DNA of 64,000 nt from G963665185 sp049723905 (GCF_049723905.1 NZ_JBJKFD010000001.1:496001-560000), one strand, 5' to 3'. Positions 24,474 to 33,441 are shown, numbered from the stretch's first letter. The notes: generated by a model from the letters alone, not told the origin. A program made the numbers and translations.

Positions 24474-26189
24474 ATGGATTTACCGATTATCGTGCAGTGC
24501 ACCAATCACTCCCCGACTTTTGAGGACAGGGGACTTGAGATTCTGAAGGACGAGTACACCATGCTCGGCTTCCTTCTGCATCGGCTCAAGGCCTGCTGCA
24601 CCGAAGATGTCGTGCTGGCCACTTCAGTCTCGCCCAAGGACGACTCTCTGATTCGAGAAGCAAAAAAGTATGAAGTGCAGACCGTGCGCGGCGAAATGTC
24701 CAACCTGGTCTTCCGGCTCCTGACTGCGGCGGACGCCATCAAGGCTGAACGGTTTGTGCGTGTCCTGGGCAACTACCCCCTTGTGGATGCCGAAGCCCTG
24801 CTGCGTCTGGTTGATGCCCACATGGAACGCGGCGTAGACTACAGCTATAATGAATATCTCGGCGGTGTTCCCCTAGGAATGGGCTGTGAAGTTATAGAAA
24901 CCGACGCGTTACGCCAGCTTGAGGGGCAAAAGCTCACTGATAATCAACAGGCCGTCGCAACGTTGTACATGCGCCAGCACCCTGAATTGTTCACCATTCA
25001 TGCCGACGCGCCCACCATTGAGCGCAACGGCTACAAGGTGCTTGTGGAGACCCGTGCCGACCTTGAATTGGTTCGAGATATTGCCCGGCATGTGGACGAC
25101 ATTACCTCCCGGAGCGTGGCCGCGTATCTGGACGAACACCCCGTACTTGCCAGAAGCAACATCGAAGAGAGCGTCCCGGAGGTGGGCATTGAAAAGCTGT
25201 ATCTCCATCCGGCCAAGCTGGAGGGACTGCACGGCGTGGAAAAGGGCGTACCCGACCCGACATTTCCGATCAGCGTGGAACTCTCCCTGACCAACAAATG
25301 CAACCTGCGGTGTGTCTGGTGTTCCGATCAGGACCTGCGCAGTCGGCAGGGGTACAATAGTGAGCTGACCCGTGACGAATTGAATACGCTCTTTGGCGAA
25401 CTCAAGACAGGGGGAACGTGCGGCGTGGTCATTGAAGGCGGGGGCGAACCCACTCTGCATCCTGAATTTGAGGAGGTCATCGCCGACCTTGCAAAGGCAG
25501 AGCTGCCTGCTGGCCTCATCACCAACGGCACCCAACCTCTCAGCCCGGAAACCTGCGCGCGGTTCGACTGGATACGTGTCAGCCTGGATGCTTCCACTCC
25601 GGAGGAATTCCGCCGTTTCAAGGGGCGCGATTACTATGAACGTGTCCTCGACAACATCGCCTTCTACGCACAGCACTGCCCCACCGTGGGCGTGGGCTAT
25701 GTGGTGACTTATGATAATCTTGGCGACATGGAATCCCTCATTTTGCGAATCCGCGAGTATGGCGTCCGATACATCCAGATGAGGCCGGTGGTGGATGCAC
25801 CGGAACTCAGTCCCGGCCTCATGGACCTGAGTCATCTTATGCGCTACCAGGGCAAGGATTTTTCCGTCATCATCGCAGGCATGAAAGATAACGCAGTCAA
25901 GGGCAACGCCGGCCTGCCTTGCAAGACGCACAGCATATCCTCGGTCATCTGTGCCGAGGGGAGCGTGTTTCTGTGTGGTCGCATGAATGTGTATGACTGG
26001 CTGGAGCCCATCGGCAACCTCAGGAATGCCTCCTTCGGAGAAATTTGGGAGGGCGACAAGCGCAGACAGCAGCACGCTATGGTGTTCGATGCCGGTTTCT
26101 GCTCCAAGCATTGCCCTGCCTGCCGCATCACGTCCTTCAACCGGCTGTTCGGCCGACTCGGCAAAATACGAACACCCAACTTCATATAG
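24474..26189 (+). CDS. Fusion of degenerate SpsF-type nucleotidyltransferase and radical SAM/SPASM domain
   Basis: 571 residues in two domains. Residues 1-230 follow the SpsF layout (FVRVLGNYPLVDAEALLRL; GVPLGMGCEVIETDALRQL), but the nucleotide loop expected at residues 5-20 reads IVQCTNHSPTFEDRG instead of QARxGSTRxPGK. The acidic GDCPLID-type site reads GNYPLVD. Residues 265-571 are a radical SAM domain with CNLRCVWC (cysteines 276, 280, 283), VVIEGGGEPTLHPEF and a SPASM-like end (LCGRMN, CSKHCPACRI). The first domain is probably a binding module rather than an active nucleotidyltransferase. The likely role is radical chemistry on an activated sugar. Confidence 0.8.
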   Translation: MDLPIIVQCTNHSPTFEDRGLEILKDEYTMLGFLLHRLKACCTEDVVLATSVSPKDDSLIREAKKYEVQTVRGEMSNLVFRLLTAADAIKAERFVRVLGNYPLVDAEALLRLVDAHMERGVDYSYNEYLGGVPLGMGCEVIETDALRQLEGQKLTDNQQAVATLYMRQHPELFTIHADAPTIERNGYKVLVETRADLELVRDIARHVDDITSRSVAAYLDEHPVLARSNIEESVPEVGIEKLYLHPAKLEGLHGVEKGVPDPTFPISVELSLTNKCNLRCVWCSDQDLRSRQGYNSELTRDELNTLFGELKTGGTCGVVIEGGGEPTLHPEFEEVIADLAKAELPAGLITNGTQPLSPETCARFDWIRVSLDASTPEEFRRFKGRDYYERVLDNIAFYAQHCPTVGVGYVVTYDNLGDMESLILRIREYGVRYIQMRPVVDAPELSPGLMDLSHLMRYQGKDFSVIIAGMKDNAVKGNAGLPCKTHSISSVICAEGSVFLCGRMNVYDWLEPIGNLRNASFGEIWEGDKRRQQHAMVFDAGFCSKHCPACRITSFNRLFGRLGKIRTPNFI

Positions 26190-26198
26190 AGATACGCG

Positions 26199-27245
26199 AT
26201 GAAAATTCCCTTTGATGCGTCCTGCCGACGCCGCTACAACGAGTTGCTCGAAGAAATTTTTGACTCCAATTTCTGGTCCGAAGGCCCGATCATGCACCGC
26301 TTTGAGGAAGCCTTCGGCGAGTTCGCGGGCCTGCCAGGCAAGGCTGTCTGCAACTGCGGGGCCGGACTGCTCGCTTGCATGGAATACGCGGATGTCCGGG
26401 GCGGCAAGGTCATCGTGCCGTCCAACACCTTTCGAGCCACGGCACAGGCCGCCAAGATGGCCGGGGCCGAGGTGGTATATGCAGACTGCAACCGCGCCGA
26501 CCTCTGCCTGAGCCTTGACGACCTCAAGCGTAAGTGGACCCCTGAGGTCAAGGCCGTGGTGGTCGTCCACATCGGCGGGCACCTTGCCTTTGAGATCGAA
26601 GGCATTGCTCAGTTTTGCGCCGAGCGCGGCGTGGTCCTTATCGAGGATTGCGCCCACTGCCATGGTGCCGATTGGAACGGAAAAAACGGCGGTTCGTGGG
26701 GGCTGGCCGGAGTCTATTCCTTCTACGCCACCAAGACCATGCCGCTAGGCGAAGGTGGCATGGTGGTCAGCAGGGATGCGGAATTCCTGAATTGGCTCAC
26801 CATGTTCCGCAACTACGGCAAAAAGGTGGAAAACGGCGTGGTCAGCTATCCGCTGGAAAACGGCTTCAATTTCCGCATGAACGACGTCACTGCCGCACTG
26901 GGCCTGGTCCAGCTGGAGCAGATGCCGGACATCCTGGCCTGGAAGCGGAATCTTGCCGCCAAATATGACACTATTTTCAGCAACAGGGTGGAATTCCCTG
27001 AGGGTATGACATCCGGTTATTACAAGTATATCGTGTTCGGAGAGGAGAACCTCACCCAGCGTACCGGGCAGGTGTTCGGCCCCACCGACCTCTGCCATGT
27101 GGTGGACGGCTTATCCGGGGATTCTCTACCCAACTCTGTCTGGGTGGCTGAGAACCACCAGTGCCCGCCCATGTGGTATGGCTGGGACCACGCTGACGAT
27201 TCCCCGGAAGCATTACGGGCCCTTTTGCTGGAAGACAAAAAGTAG
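26199..27245 (+). CDS. DegT/DnrJ/EryC1-family aminotransferase-like protein
   Basis: 348 residues. NSNFWSEGPIMHRFEEAF-type opening (here DSNFWSEGPIMHRFEEAF), VCNCGAGLLACMEYADV in the phosphate-loop position, VLIEDCAHCHGADWNGK for the PLP-stacking region, and SFYATKTMPLGEGGMVV with the aldimine lysine. MPMWYGW-type end reads QCPPMWYGWDHADDSPEAL. It is shorter than the 373-residue relative at 18555, mainly in the C-terminal part. It starts 10 bases after the fused radical SAM gene. An IS3 transposase remnant follows directly after the stop, so loss of a few terminal codons cannot be excluded. Confidence 0.8.
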   Translation: MKIPFDASCRRRYNELLEEIFDSNFWSEGPIMHRFEEAFGEFAGLPGKAVCNCGAGLLACMEYADVRGGKVIVPSNTFRATAQAAKMAGAEVVYADCNRADLCLSLDDLKRKWTPEVKAVVVVHIGGHLAFEIEGIAQFCAERGVVLIEDCAHCHGADWNGKNGGSWGLAGVYSFYATKTMPLGEGGMVVSRDAEFLNWLTMFRNYGKKVENGVVSYPLENGFNFRMNDVTAALGLVQLEQMPDILAWKRNLAAKYDTIFSNRVEFPEGMTSGYYKYIVFGEENLTQRTGQVFGPTDLCHVVDGLSGDSLPNSVWVAENHQCPPMWYGWDHADDSPEALRALLLEDKK

Positions 27246-27251
27246 GCGCGA

Positions 27252-27350
27252 CTGGGCACCTCTTTTACAAACAGCCGCCGGTTCCACCAAGCCCTGGGAT
27301 ACCAGACTCCAGACGAGCTATATTTCAAAAATTTATTGCAGGCGGCATAA
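27252..27350 (+). mobile_element. IS3-family transposase C-terminal remnant
   Basis: The frame ending at TAA 27348-27350 reads NSRRFHQALGYQTPDELYF. This is the terminal signature of IS3-family OrfB transposases (RPHQALGYxTPxExY). Only about 30 codons remain; no catalytic DDE residues or terminal inverted repeats are present in front of it. It abuts the last glycan gene and marks the right edge of the cluster. Confidence 0.8.
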
Positions 27351-27416
27351 CGGATGAATGACAAAGAAACCATGAAGGGGAAAGGCACCTAAAAGCAGAT
27401 ACAAAATCTGTCTTGA

Positions 27417-28292
27417 TTATTCGCGCAGGTTAGTGTGGGAAAAAAGTCTTCGCCGTGTCGTCCGTAGGCGAAGGGCCTGCAATATTCCCCTCAATGTGAC
27501 AGCTCCCACAACTACCAATCCGCCAACTACCGCCCACTTGCCAGGGAATTCTCCATACCCCAAAGCCACCCATACTGGGTTGAAGACAGGCTCCAGAGTC
27601 ATAATGAGAATGGCCTCCAGCGCTCCCAGGCGTTTGATGCACCACACGTACAGCAACAGAGAGATTCCCTGCTGGAAGATACCCAGGTAGGCAAGCCCCA
27701 TCCATCCTGCGGCGTTGGGGACTCCTTTCAGCAGAAATGGGACGCCGACAATGGCTGCCAGAATATGCCCAAGCATGACTGATTCTACTGGGGAAGTGTC
27801 TTTTTGGGCCCTCATGCATAACGTGAATGCGGCATAGCACAGCCCTGTACTCACGGCGATGAGGTTGCCCCACAACCCGCTGGGTGAAAGTTTGTCCATG
27901 AAGAAAAGAATCATGCCGCTCATGGTGACGCCAATGAAAAACCAGTCGCTGGGGCGGGTTCTTTCCTTGAGCACAAGAGGAGCAAGCAAAGCTACGTATA
28001 TTGGAGCCGTATACGCCAGAAGGATGGCATTTGCCGAAGTGGTCAGCTTTGTAGCGACAACATTGGTAATGAGGAGACCTGCATATCCAGCTGCAGCGGC
28101 CAGTTGAGCCCGGCTCCAAGTGAAGTTGAATTTCCCCCAAAGCAGAACTCCCAAGGTCGCCACGGAGATGGCGCTACGCATCCCGGTAATGGCCATGGGA
28201 TTGCAGTCAAGAAGCTTAATGGCCAAGCCGCCGGAACTCCATATCAGCGCAGTCGCCGCCAGGAGTAACGCAGGGAAGAGTTTGTACTGCAT
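27417..28292 (-). CDS. EamA/DMT-family transporter
   Basis: 291 residues and about ten hydrophobic segments in two EamA repeats. LIWSSGGLAIKLLDCNP opens repeat 1 and LLAYTAPIYVALLAPLVLKE ends it. The second repeat ends in LMTLEPVF-like LIMTLEPVFNPVWVALGYGE, the usual EamA signature. The tail (LRLRTTRRRLFSHT) is basic and probably cytoplasmic. Members export amino acids or other metabolites. It is transcribed towards the glycan cluster, from the 243-base region it shares with the APC permease gene. Confidence 0.85.
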   Translation of the reverse strand: MQYKLFPALLLAATALIWSSGGLAIKLLDCNPMAITGMRSAISVATLGVLLWGKFNFTWSRAQLAAAAGYAGLLITNVVATKLTTSANAILLAYTAPIYVALLAPLVLKERTRPSDWFFIGVTMSGMILFFMDKLSPSGLWGNLIAVSTGLCYAAFTLCMRAQKDTSPVESVMLGHILAAIVGVPFLLKGVPNAAGWMGLAYLGIFQQGISLLLYVWCIKRLGALEAILIMTLEPVFNPVWVALGYGEFPGKWAVVGGLVVVGAVTLRGILQALRLRTTRRRLFSHTNLRE

Positions 28293-28535
28293 TTGGGCCT
28301 CGAAAAATGAAACAAGAATGAGTGCGGTTTAATTACTGCGAGTCATGGGGAAAGAAAAGCTGTTTCAGAATGTGGTGTGGACAACAGCGTTTTAGGGATA
28401 AAGTCACTACACAGTGCGAAAGTGTGAGGGGAGTGTGGACGCGAAGGGTACAATTAGGTATTCAGGAATGGAATTCCTATTGTGGGTTTCGAGATTGTCT
28501 TTGCGTCGAATACATTGAACCAGAGGGGGAGGGTG

Positions 28536-30029
28536 ATGTCGGAAATTAAAAAGAAAATGGGGCTATTGGGATTTTTTTCCATTACCGGTTCCATGATTAT
28601 GACGGTATACAGCTATCCTGCCTTTGCATCATCCGGGTTTTCTTTGATTTTTTTTCTTTTGTTTGCCGGGCTCCTCTATTTTGTGCCTACAGCTTTGATT
28701 TCGGCTGAAATGGCCACAGGTGAGGGCTGGGAAGTCGGAGGCGTCTACACGTGGTGTTCTGTGGCATTTGGTCGGCGTTGGGGATTTATGGCCATTTTTC
28801 TGCAATGGTTGCAGATTACCGTGGGGTTCGTGACCATGCTTTACTTCGTGGTCGGCGCTCTGTCCTATTTTTTAAATTGGCCAGCGCTCAATGAAAGTCC
28901 GATGCTCAAGTTTCTGTCGGTGATGGTTTTATTTTGGGGCGTGACCATGGCAAACATGCGCGGGACAGGTTTTACCGAGCGCCTCTCCACCCTTGGGTTG
29001 CTTTTCGGCGTGTCGCTTCCAGCCCTGCTTCTGGTCATTTTGGCCGTCCTCTACCTTGTCCAGGGACACCCCGTCCATGTGGACATGAGTTTTACAACCT
29101 TTTTCCCGGATTTTACCAATATACATACCCTTGTCATTCTGGTTGCCTTTATTTTGTCCTATGCGGGCATTGAGGCGTCGGCCGTTCATGTCAATGAGCT
29201 TAAAAATGCTCAACGCAACTATCCACTGGCTATCATCATTTTGACCGTCTTTGCCATTGTCGTGAATATCCTCGGCGCAATGTCCATTGCCATAGTGATT
29301 CCGGCAGGGGATATCAACATGAGTGCCGGTGTAGTGCAGGCGTTTCAGGAATTGCTGAACATCTTTCATATGGGGTGGGTCGTCTATCCTATCGCGCTTT
29401 TGCTGGCCATGGGGGCCATCGCGGAAGTCAGCGCATGGGTTGTTGGCCCCTCGCATGGTCTGTACACCGCGGCACTGGATGGAATTCTTCCTGCCTGCTT
29501 TAAGAAAAAGAACTCCAAAGACGTCCCGGTCAACCTCATTCTCGCCCAGGGAGTGGTTGTTTCCCTATGGGCTGTCATTCTTACCTTCGGCGGGGGCGGG
29601 GCCAACATGTCCTTCCTGCTGGCAATTTCTCTGACCGTACTGACCTATCTGGTCATGTATATTCTTCTGTTCATGACGTACATCAAGCTCAAAGAGGATC
29701 ATGCCGACGTCAAACGTTCCTTTGTTGTTCCTGGCGGGAAGCGTGGTCAGCGCATCATTCCGCTGATTGGTCTGGGAATGGTGATCTTCTCTTTGGTCGT
29801 ATCTTTTTTCCCGCCGTCACAAATTGCCGCAAGCAACGACGGGACCTACGAGACCATTCTTGTGGCCGCTTTTATGGTGGTGTTGATTTTGCCTCATCTC
29901 ATTTATGGGCTACGAAAAGAATCCAACAAGGAGCCTTTTGAGCTGCACCGTCTGGACTTTGGACATCACCGCGTTTGGTGGCATCCGCGGGGCCGACATC
30001 CTTTTGCCGCAAAGAAGTATGGCGAATAA
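28536..30029 (+). CDS. APC-family amino acid permease/antiporter
   Basis: About 497 residues with around 12 hydrophobic segments. GLLGFFSITGSMIMTVYSYP matches the first unwound helix of APC transporters, and SAEMATGEGWEVGGVYTWC follows as in glutamate:GABA-type antiporters. ILSYAGIEASAVHVNELKN is helix 6 of the fold. The start is ATG 28536 after a G-rich ribosome site (GAGGGGGAGGG); an upstream in-frame start at 28482 is less likely. A strong terminator follows. Substrate not determinable. Confidence 0.85.
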   Translation: MSEIKKKMGLLGFFSITGSMIMTVYSYPAFASSGFSLIFFLLFAGLLYFVPTALISAEMATGEGWEVGGVYTWCSVAFGRRWGFMAIFLQWLQITVGFVTMLYFVVGALSYFLNWPALNESPMLKFLSVMVLFWGVTMANMRGTGFTERLSTLGLLFGVSLPALLLVILAVLYLVQGHPVHVDMSFTTFFPDFTNIHTLVILVAFILSYAGIEASAVHVNELKNAQRNYPLAIIILTVFAIVVNILGAMSIAIVIPAGDINMSAGVVQAFQELLNIFHMGWVVYPIALLLAMGAIAEVSAWVVGPSHGLYTAALDGILPACFKKKNSKDVPVNLILAQGVVVSLWAVILTFGGGGANMSFLLAISLTVLTYLVMYILLFMTYIKLKEDHADVKRSFVVPGGKRGQRIIPLIGLGMVIFSLVVSFFPPSQIAASNDGTYETILVAAFMVVLILPHLIYGLRKESNKEPFELHRLDFGHHRVWWHPRGRHPFAAKKYGE

Positions 30030-30050
30030 GAATAAGTAGGGTTGGAACAG

Positions 30051-30083
30051 AAAAGGCCGCCCCGGAAATGGGGCGGCCTTTTT
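30051..30083 (+). terminator. Rho-independent terminator after the APC permease gene
   Basis: GGCCGCCCC (30055-30063) pairs with GGGGCGGCC (30070-30078) over a six-base loop, flanked by A and T runs. It lies 22 bases after the permease stop. The A run upstream lets it also work for the minus-strand cheV-like gene. Confidence 0.9.
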
Positions 30084-30102
30084 ATGTATGTGGGGAGAAG
30101 GG

Positions 30103-31080
30103 CTAAATGTTTGGGGAAATATTTACAGGACGGCCCAAAAAAGTATCGGCCAATCTCGTAGCTTTTTCCGCAAGCTGGCCTATTTCCGGTTTGGAAACTT
30201 GGTCATCCGCCCCGACGGCCTTACCCTTATGTCGCAGGCTTTCCGTAATGAGAGAAGAGAAAAGAATAACCGGGATATGTTTAAGCTCCTGGTCTTCCTT
30301 GATTTTTCTCGTCAAGGTGTGTCCGTCCATAACCGGCATTTCAATGTCCGTAACAACAACATGGACAAAATCGCTTAGAGGCTGCTTACTGGTGGCAGCG
30401 AGTTCCTTATACTCCAAAAGCTGGTTCCAGGCCTTTTGTCCGTTGATGGTCCTTACTACATCGAAGCCTGCTTTTTCCAGTGAGCTTCCAATCATATGCC
30501 GGATCATTGTCGAGTCATCCGCAATAAGTGTTTTGTACACGAAATCGTCATCATGTAAGAGGTCTTCGGTTAATTCATGCAAAGCGAGTTCGGGGTTCAA
30601 TTCGCTGACAATGCGTTCCATGTCGAGAATGAAGACTACCCGTTCTTCAATTCGGACCACACCGGTGATGCAATCTTGAGAGAATTCTTGAACTTGCTTG
30701 GAAGGCGGCTCTATTTGTTCCCAGCTTAGCCGATGGATGCGGGTGACGCCGGAGACAAGGAATGCGTTTATTACGTTGTTGAATTCGGTGACAATGACTT
30801 TGGCTGCGTCTTTATGATCCGTATCTTTTCCCAACCACATGGAAAGATCCACAAGAGGAATTACTTTGTTGCGGAGATTGAAGGTTCCTAAAATACTTTC
30901 GTGACGCAATTGAGGCATGCCGGTCACTCGAGGCTCACGGATGATCTCCAAAACCTTGGCGACGTTTACTCCGTAGAAACCGGTATAAACTTGGCCGTCG
31001 GCCGTACGCTCGTTAATGAAAAACTCAACTATTTCGAGTTCGTTTGTTCCGGTTTCCAGGAGAATATTGTTTTGGCTCAT
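30103..31080 (-). CDS. cheV: CheV-type chemotaxis coupling protein (CheW domain plus receiver)
   Basis: About 325 residues. Residues 10-165 form a CheW-like domain (GVNVAKVLEIIREP; GTFNLRNKVIPLVDLSMWLG; FILDMERIV). Residues 180-325 are a response-regulator receiver: TLIADDSTMIRHMI holds the acidic pocket, VVVTDIEMPVMDGHTL the phosphorylated aspartate and KPEIGQL the conserved lysine. CheV couples chemoreceptors to CheA and tunes adaptation by phosphorylation. The start is at 31080 after GGAGGG; the frame opens earlier at 31113 without support. No other chemotaxis gene is adjacent. Confidence 0.9.
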   Translation of the reverse strand: MSQNNILLETGTNELEIVEFFINERTADGQVYTGFYGVNVAKVLEIIREPRVTGMPQLRHESILGTFNLRNKVIPLVDLSMWLGKDTDHKDAAKVIVTEFNNVINAFLVSGVTRIHRLSWEQIEPPSKQVQEFSQDCITGVVRIEERVVFILDMERIVSELNPELALHELTEDLLHDDDFVYKTLIADDSTMIRHMIGSSLEKAGFDVVRTINGQKAWNQLLEYKELAATSKQPLSDFVHVVVTDIEMPVMDGHTLTRKIKEDQELKHIPVILFSSLITESLRHKGKAVGADDQVSKPEIGQLAEKATRLADTFLGRPVNISPNI

Positions 31081-31287
31081 GAACCCTCCGACAAAATTAA
31101 GATCGACTGGCAATGCGCTAGCATGACGCTTATTGCGCGAAAGCGTCGCTCTTGTGGCATTTTTGACTCATATTACTGTTTGCCATAATATATAGTTCTG
31201 GGGAAGGGAAAGCGCAGAAAAATAAATCCGGAAAGAGTACGCCAGGACGGAAAAATCATTTTTTTTTGAGAAAGATGAAAAACTCGC

Positions 31288-31316
31288 TTGACAACCATGG
31301 GGGGTGCTGCTAGTTC
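31288..31316 (+). promoter_or_regulatory. Probable sigma-70 promoter for tRNA-Val
   Basis: A perfect TTGACA at 31288-31293 is followed after 17 bases by TAGTTC at 31311-31316, a weak -10. The tRNA begins 23 bases further on. A strong -35 with this spacing is typical for stable RNA genes. The GC-rich spacer is unusual. Confidence 0.5.
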
Positions 31317-31338
31317 ATCACTCCTCCCACGGGAGAAA

Positions 31339-31413
31339 AGGCGCGTAGCTCAGGGGGAGAGCACTTGCTTGACATGCAAGGGGTCAGGAGTTCAAATCTC
31401 CTCGTGCCTACCA
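31339..31413 (+). tRNA. tRNA-Val (anticodon GAC)
   Basis: A full cloverleaf can be drawn. Acceptor AGGCGCG pairs with CGTGCCT (one G-T), D-arm GCTC/GAGC, anticodon arm CTTGC/GCAAG around loop TTGACAT with anticodon GAC, and T-arm AGGAG/CTCCT around TTCAAAT. ACCA is encoded at the end (31410-31413). It precedes thrS, with a terminator between them. Confidence 0.95.
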
Positions 31414-31424
31414 TCCGCAACGGT

Positions 31425-31454
31425 AAAGGGAGGCTTTTTAGCCTCCCTTTTTTC
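31425..31454 (+). terminator. Terminator/attenuator between tRNA-Val and thrS
   Basis: AAAGGGAGGC (31425-31434) pairs with GCCTCCCTTT (31441-31450) over loop TTTTTA, followed by a T run. It lies 12 bases after the tRNA and 41 before thrS. It ends the tRNA transcript or, if transcription runs on, acts as a leaky terminator in front of the translation operon. Confidence 0.85.
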
Positions 31455-31494
31455 TTTATTGGGTTCCGCTTTTTCATCATGGAGCACGAAAACA

Positions 31495-33441
31495 ATGCAG
31501 GTAGATGTTCAGGGGCAACCGGTTGAGGTCGAGGCTCAATCGAGCTGCGCAGATGCGCTCTCACAGGCCTTGTCCAAGAAAAAAATGAAACAGGTCGTTG
31601 CTGTCCGTTTGGGCGATGCCATTGTCGACCTGGCAACCACAATCCCCGACGGCACTACCCAGCTCACTCCGGTGTTCGACGACGATCCCGAGGGGCTGGA
31701 AGTTATTCGGCACTCCACTGCCCACCTCATGGCTGAAGCTGTAAAGAGGCTTTATCCTGAAGCGAAAGTGACAATTGGTCCTGCCGTTGAGAAAGGTTTT
31801 TATTACGACTTCGACTACGATCGTCCCTTTACCCCCGAAGATTTGGAAGCAATTGAAAAGGAAATGGTCCGCATTGCCGGTGCCAACAAGCCTTTTGAAC
31901 GCAAAATGGCTTCCAAAGAAGAAGCCGTCGCCCTTTTTAAGGGGATGGGGGAAGACTATAAGGTCGAGATTATGGACGACCTTGGCGGAGACGAATTTTC
32001 CCTCTACAGCAATGGAGACTTCGTAGACCTGTGCCGGGGGCCTCATGTTCCCGCTACCGGCTATCTGAAAGCCTTCAAGCTGACTACTGTTGCCGGTGCC
32101 TACTGGCGTGGCAACGAGAAGAACAAACAGTTGCAGCGTATCTATGGAACAGCCTGGGCCAGTCCCAAGGACCTGAAGAAACATCTGCAGCAGCTTGAAG
32201 AAGCCAAAAAACGCGACCACCGCAAGTTAGGCACTCAGCTTGACTTGTTCAGCTTTCATGAAGAGGGTGGTGCGGGCATGGCGTATTGGCATCCCAAAGG
32301 TGCATTGCTGCGTACTATCCTTGAGGACTTTGAACGCAAGGAACACCTGCGTCGCGGGTACAGCATCGTGCAGGGGCCACAGATTCTCAAACGGGAACTG
32401 TGGGAAAAGTCCGGCCACTACGACAACTACCGTGAAAACATGTACTTCACGGAAATCGATGAGCAGGCTTATGGCATCAAGCCCATGAACTGCTTGGCGC
32501 ACATGCTCATTTACAAGACCAAGGTTCGCAGTTATCGCGACCTGCCGTTGCGTTTTTTCGAGCTTGGCGTTGTTCATCGACACGAAAAATCGGGTGTTCT
32601 GCACGGCCTTCTTCGGGTGCGGCAGTTTACACAGGACGACGCGCACCTTTTGTGCCGTCCCGATCAGCTTCAGGACGAGATCATTGGTGTAATAAATTTT
32701 GTCAGCGACATCATGGGCTTGTTCGGCTTCACTTTCGAGGCTGAAATCAGCACCCGTCCAGAAAAGTCCATCGGCTCCGATGAGGACTGGGATCGCGCTA
32801 CCAACGCGCTAAAGAGCGCATTGGAAAAGGCTGGTCTCAGTTATGATATCAATGAAGGCGATGGTGCCTTTTACGGTCCGAAGATCGACATCGCCATCAA
32901 GGACGCTTTGGACAGAAGATGGCAATGTGCGACAATTCAGTGCGATTTCACCTTGCCTGAGCGCTTTGATCTGGTTTATGTGGGCGATGATGGTGAGCGT
33001 CACAGGCCTGTAATGTTGCACCGGGTCATCCTAGGTTCGGTGGAACGTTTCATTGGAGTTCTGTTGGAGCATTGCGGTGGTGCCTTGCCTACGTGGCTTT
33101 CGCCGGAGCAGGCTCGTGTGCTGACCGTGACCAGTGCCCATGACGAACACGCCGATGCGGTTGCCAAAGAACTTGCAACTGCCGGCATTCGAGTGCACTC
33201 AGACAAACGGAATGAAAAATTGGGCTACAAAGTGCGTGAAGCCCAACTTGAAAAAATACCGTACATGCTGGTAATAGGTGATTCAGAAGTAGAGGCTGGT
33301 GGGGTTAATGTGCGCACTCGCTCCGGGGAAAACCTGGGGCTTATGTCCCCCAAAGAAGCGGCCGAGATGATAATCGCTGACAGCACAAAACCGTTCAAAC
33401 GCGGAGGAATGAGCTATAGCTTCGACGCATGCCCGGTGTAA
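31495..33441 (+). CDS. thrS: Threonine--tRNA ligase
   Basis: 648 residues, the usual length. Residues 1-60 form the TGS domain. HSTAHLMAEAVKRLYPEA and CRGPHVPATGYLKAFKL belong to the editing-like N2 domain. Class II motifs are present: the zinc cysteine in KPMNCLAHML, RFFELGVVHRHEKSGVLHG, and the C-terminal motif 3 region HRVILGSVERFIGVLLEH. The anticodon-binding domain follows (VLTVTSAHDEHADAVAKEL). The enzyme charges tRNA-Thr. ATG 31495 has GGAG upstream; the open frame back to 31288 runs through the tRNA and is not coding. The 3' end overlaps infC. Confidence 0.95.
   Translation: MQVDVQGQPVEVEAQSSCADALSQALSKKKMKQVVAVRLGDAIVDLATTIPDGTTQLTPVFDDDPEGLEVIRHSTAHLMAEAVKRLYPEAKVTIGPAVEKGFYYDFDYDRPFTPEDLEAIEKEMVRIAGANKPFERKMASKEEAVALFKGMGEDYKVEIMDDLGGDEFSLYSNGDFVDLCRGPHVPATGYLKAFKLTTVAGAYWRGNEKNKQLQRIYGTAWASPKDLKKHLQQLEEAKKRDHRKLGTQLDLFSFHEEGGAGMAYWHPKGALLRTILEDFERKEHLRRGYSIVQGPQILKRELWEKSGHYDNYRENMYFTEIDEQAYGIKPMNCLAHMLIYKTKVRSYRDLPLRFFELGVVHRHEKSGVLHGLLRVRQFTQDDAHLLCRPDQLQDEIIGVINFVSDIMGLFGFTFEAEISTRPEKSIGSDEDWDRATNALKSALEKAGLSYDINEGDGAFYGPKIDIAIKDALDRRWQCATIQCDFTLPERFDLVYVGDDGERHRPVMLHRVILGSVERFIGVLLEHCGGALPTWLSPEQARVLTVTSAHDEHADAVAKELATAGIRVHSDKRNEKLGYKVREAQLEKIPYMLVIGDSEVEAGGVNVRTRSGENLGLMSPKEAAEMIIADSTKPFKRGGMSYSFDACPV

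Noticed and set aside
24909..26663. 584-codon open frame on the minus strand
   Set aside because: It is antisense to the fused radical SAM gene and the aminotransferase, both with clear motifs; no ribosome site.
31339..31413. tRNA-Val as the attachment site of the glycan island
   Set aside because: The cluster ends 4 kb before it, no integrase is present and no direct repeat of the tRNA end was noticed.
31288..31494. N-terminal extension of thrS to give 717 residues
   Set aside because: It would run through tRNA-Val and a terminator; the TGS domain starts at ATG 31495.
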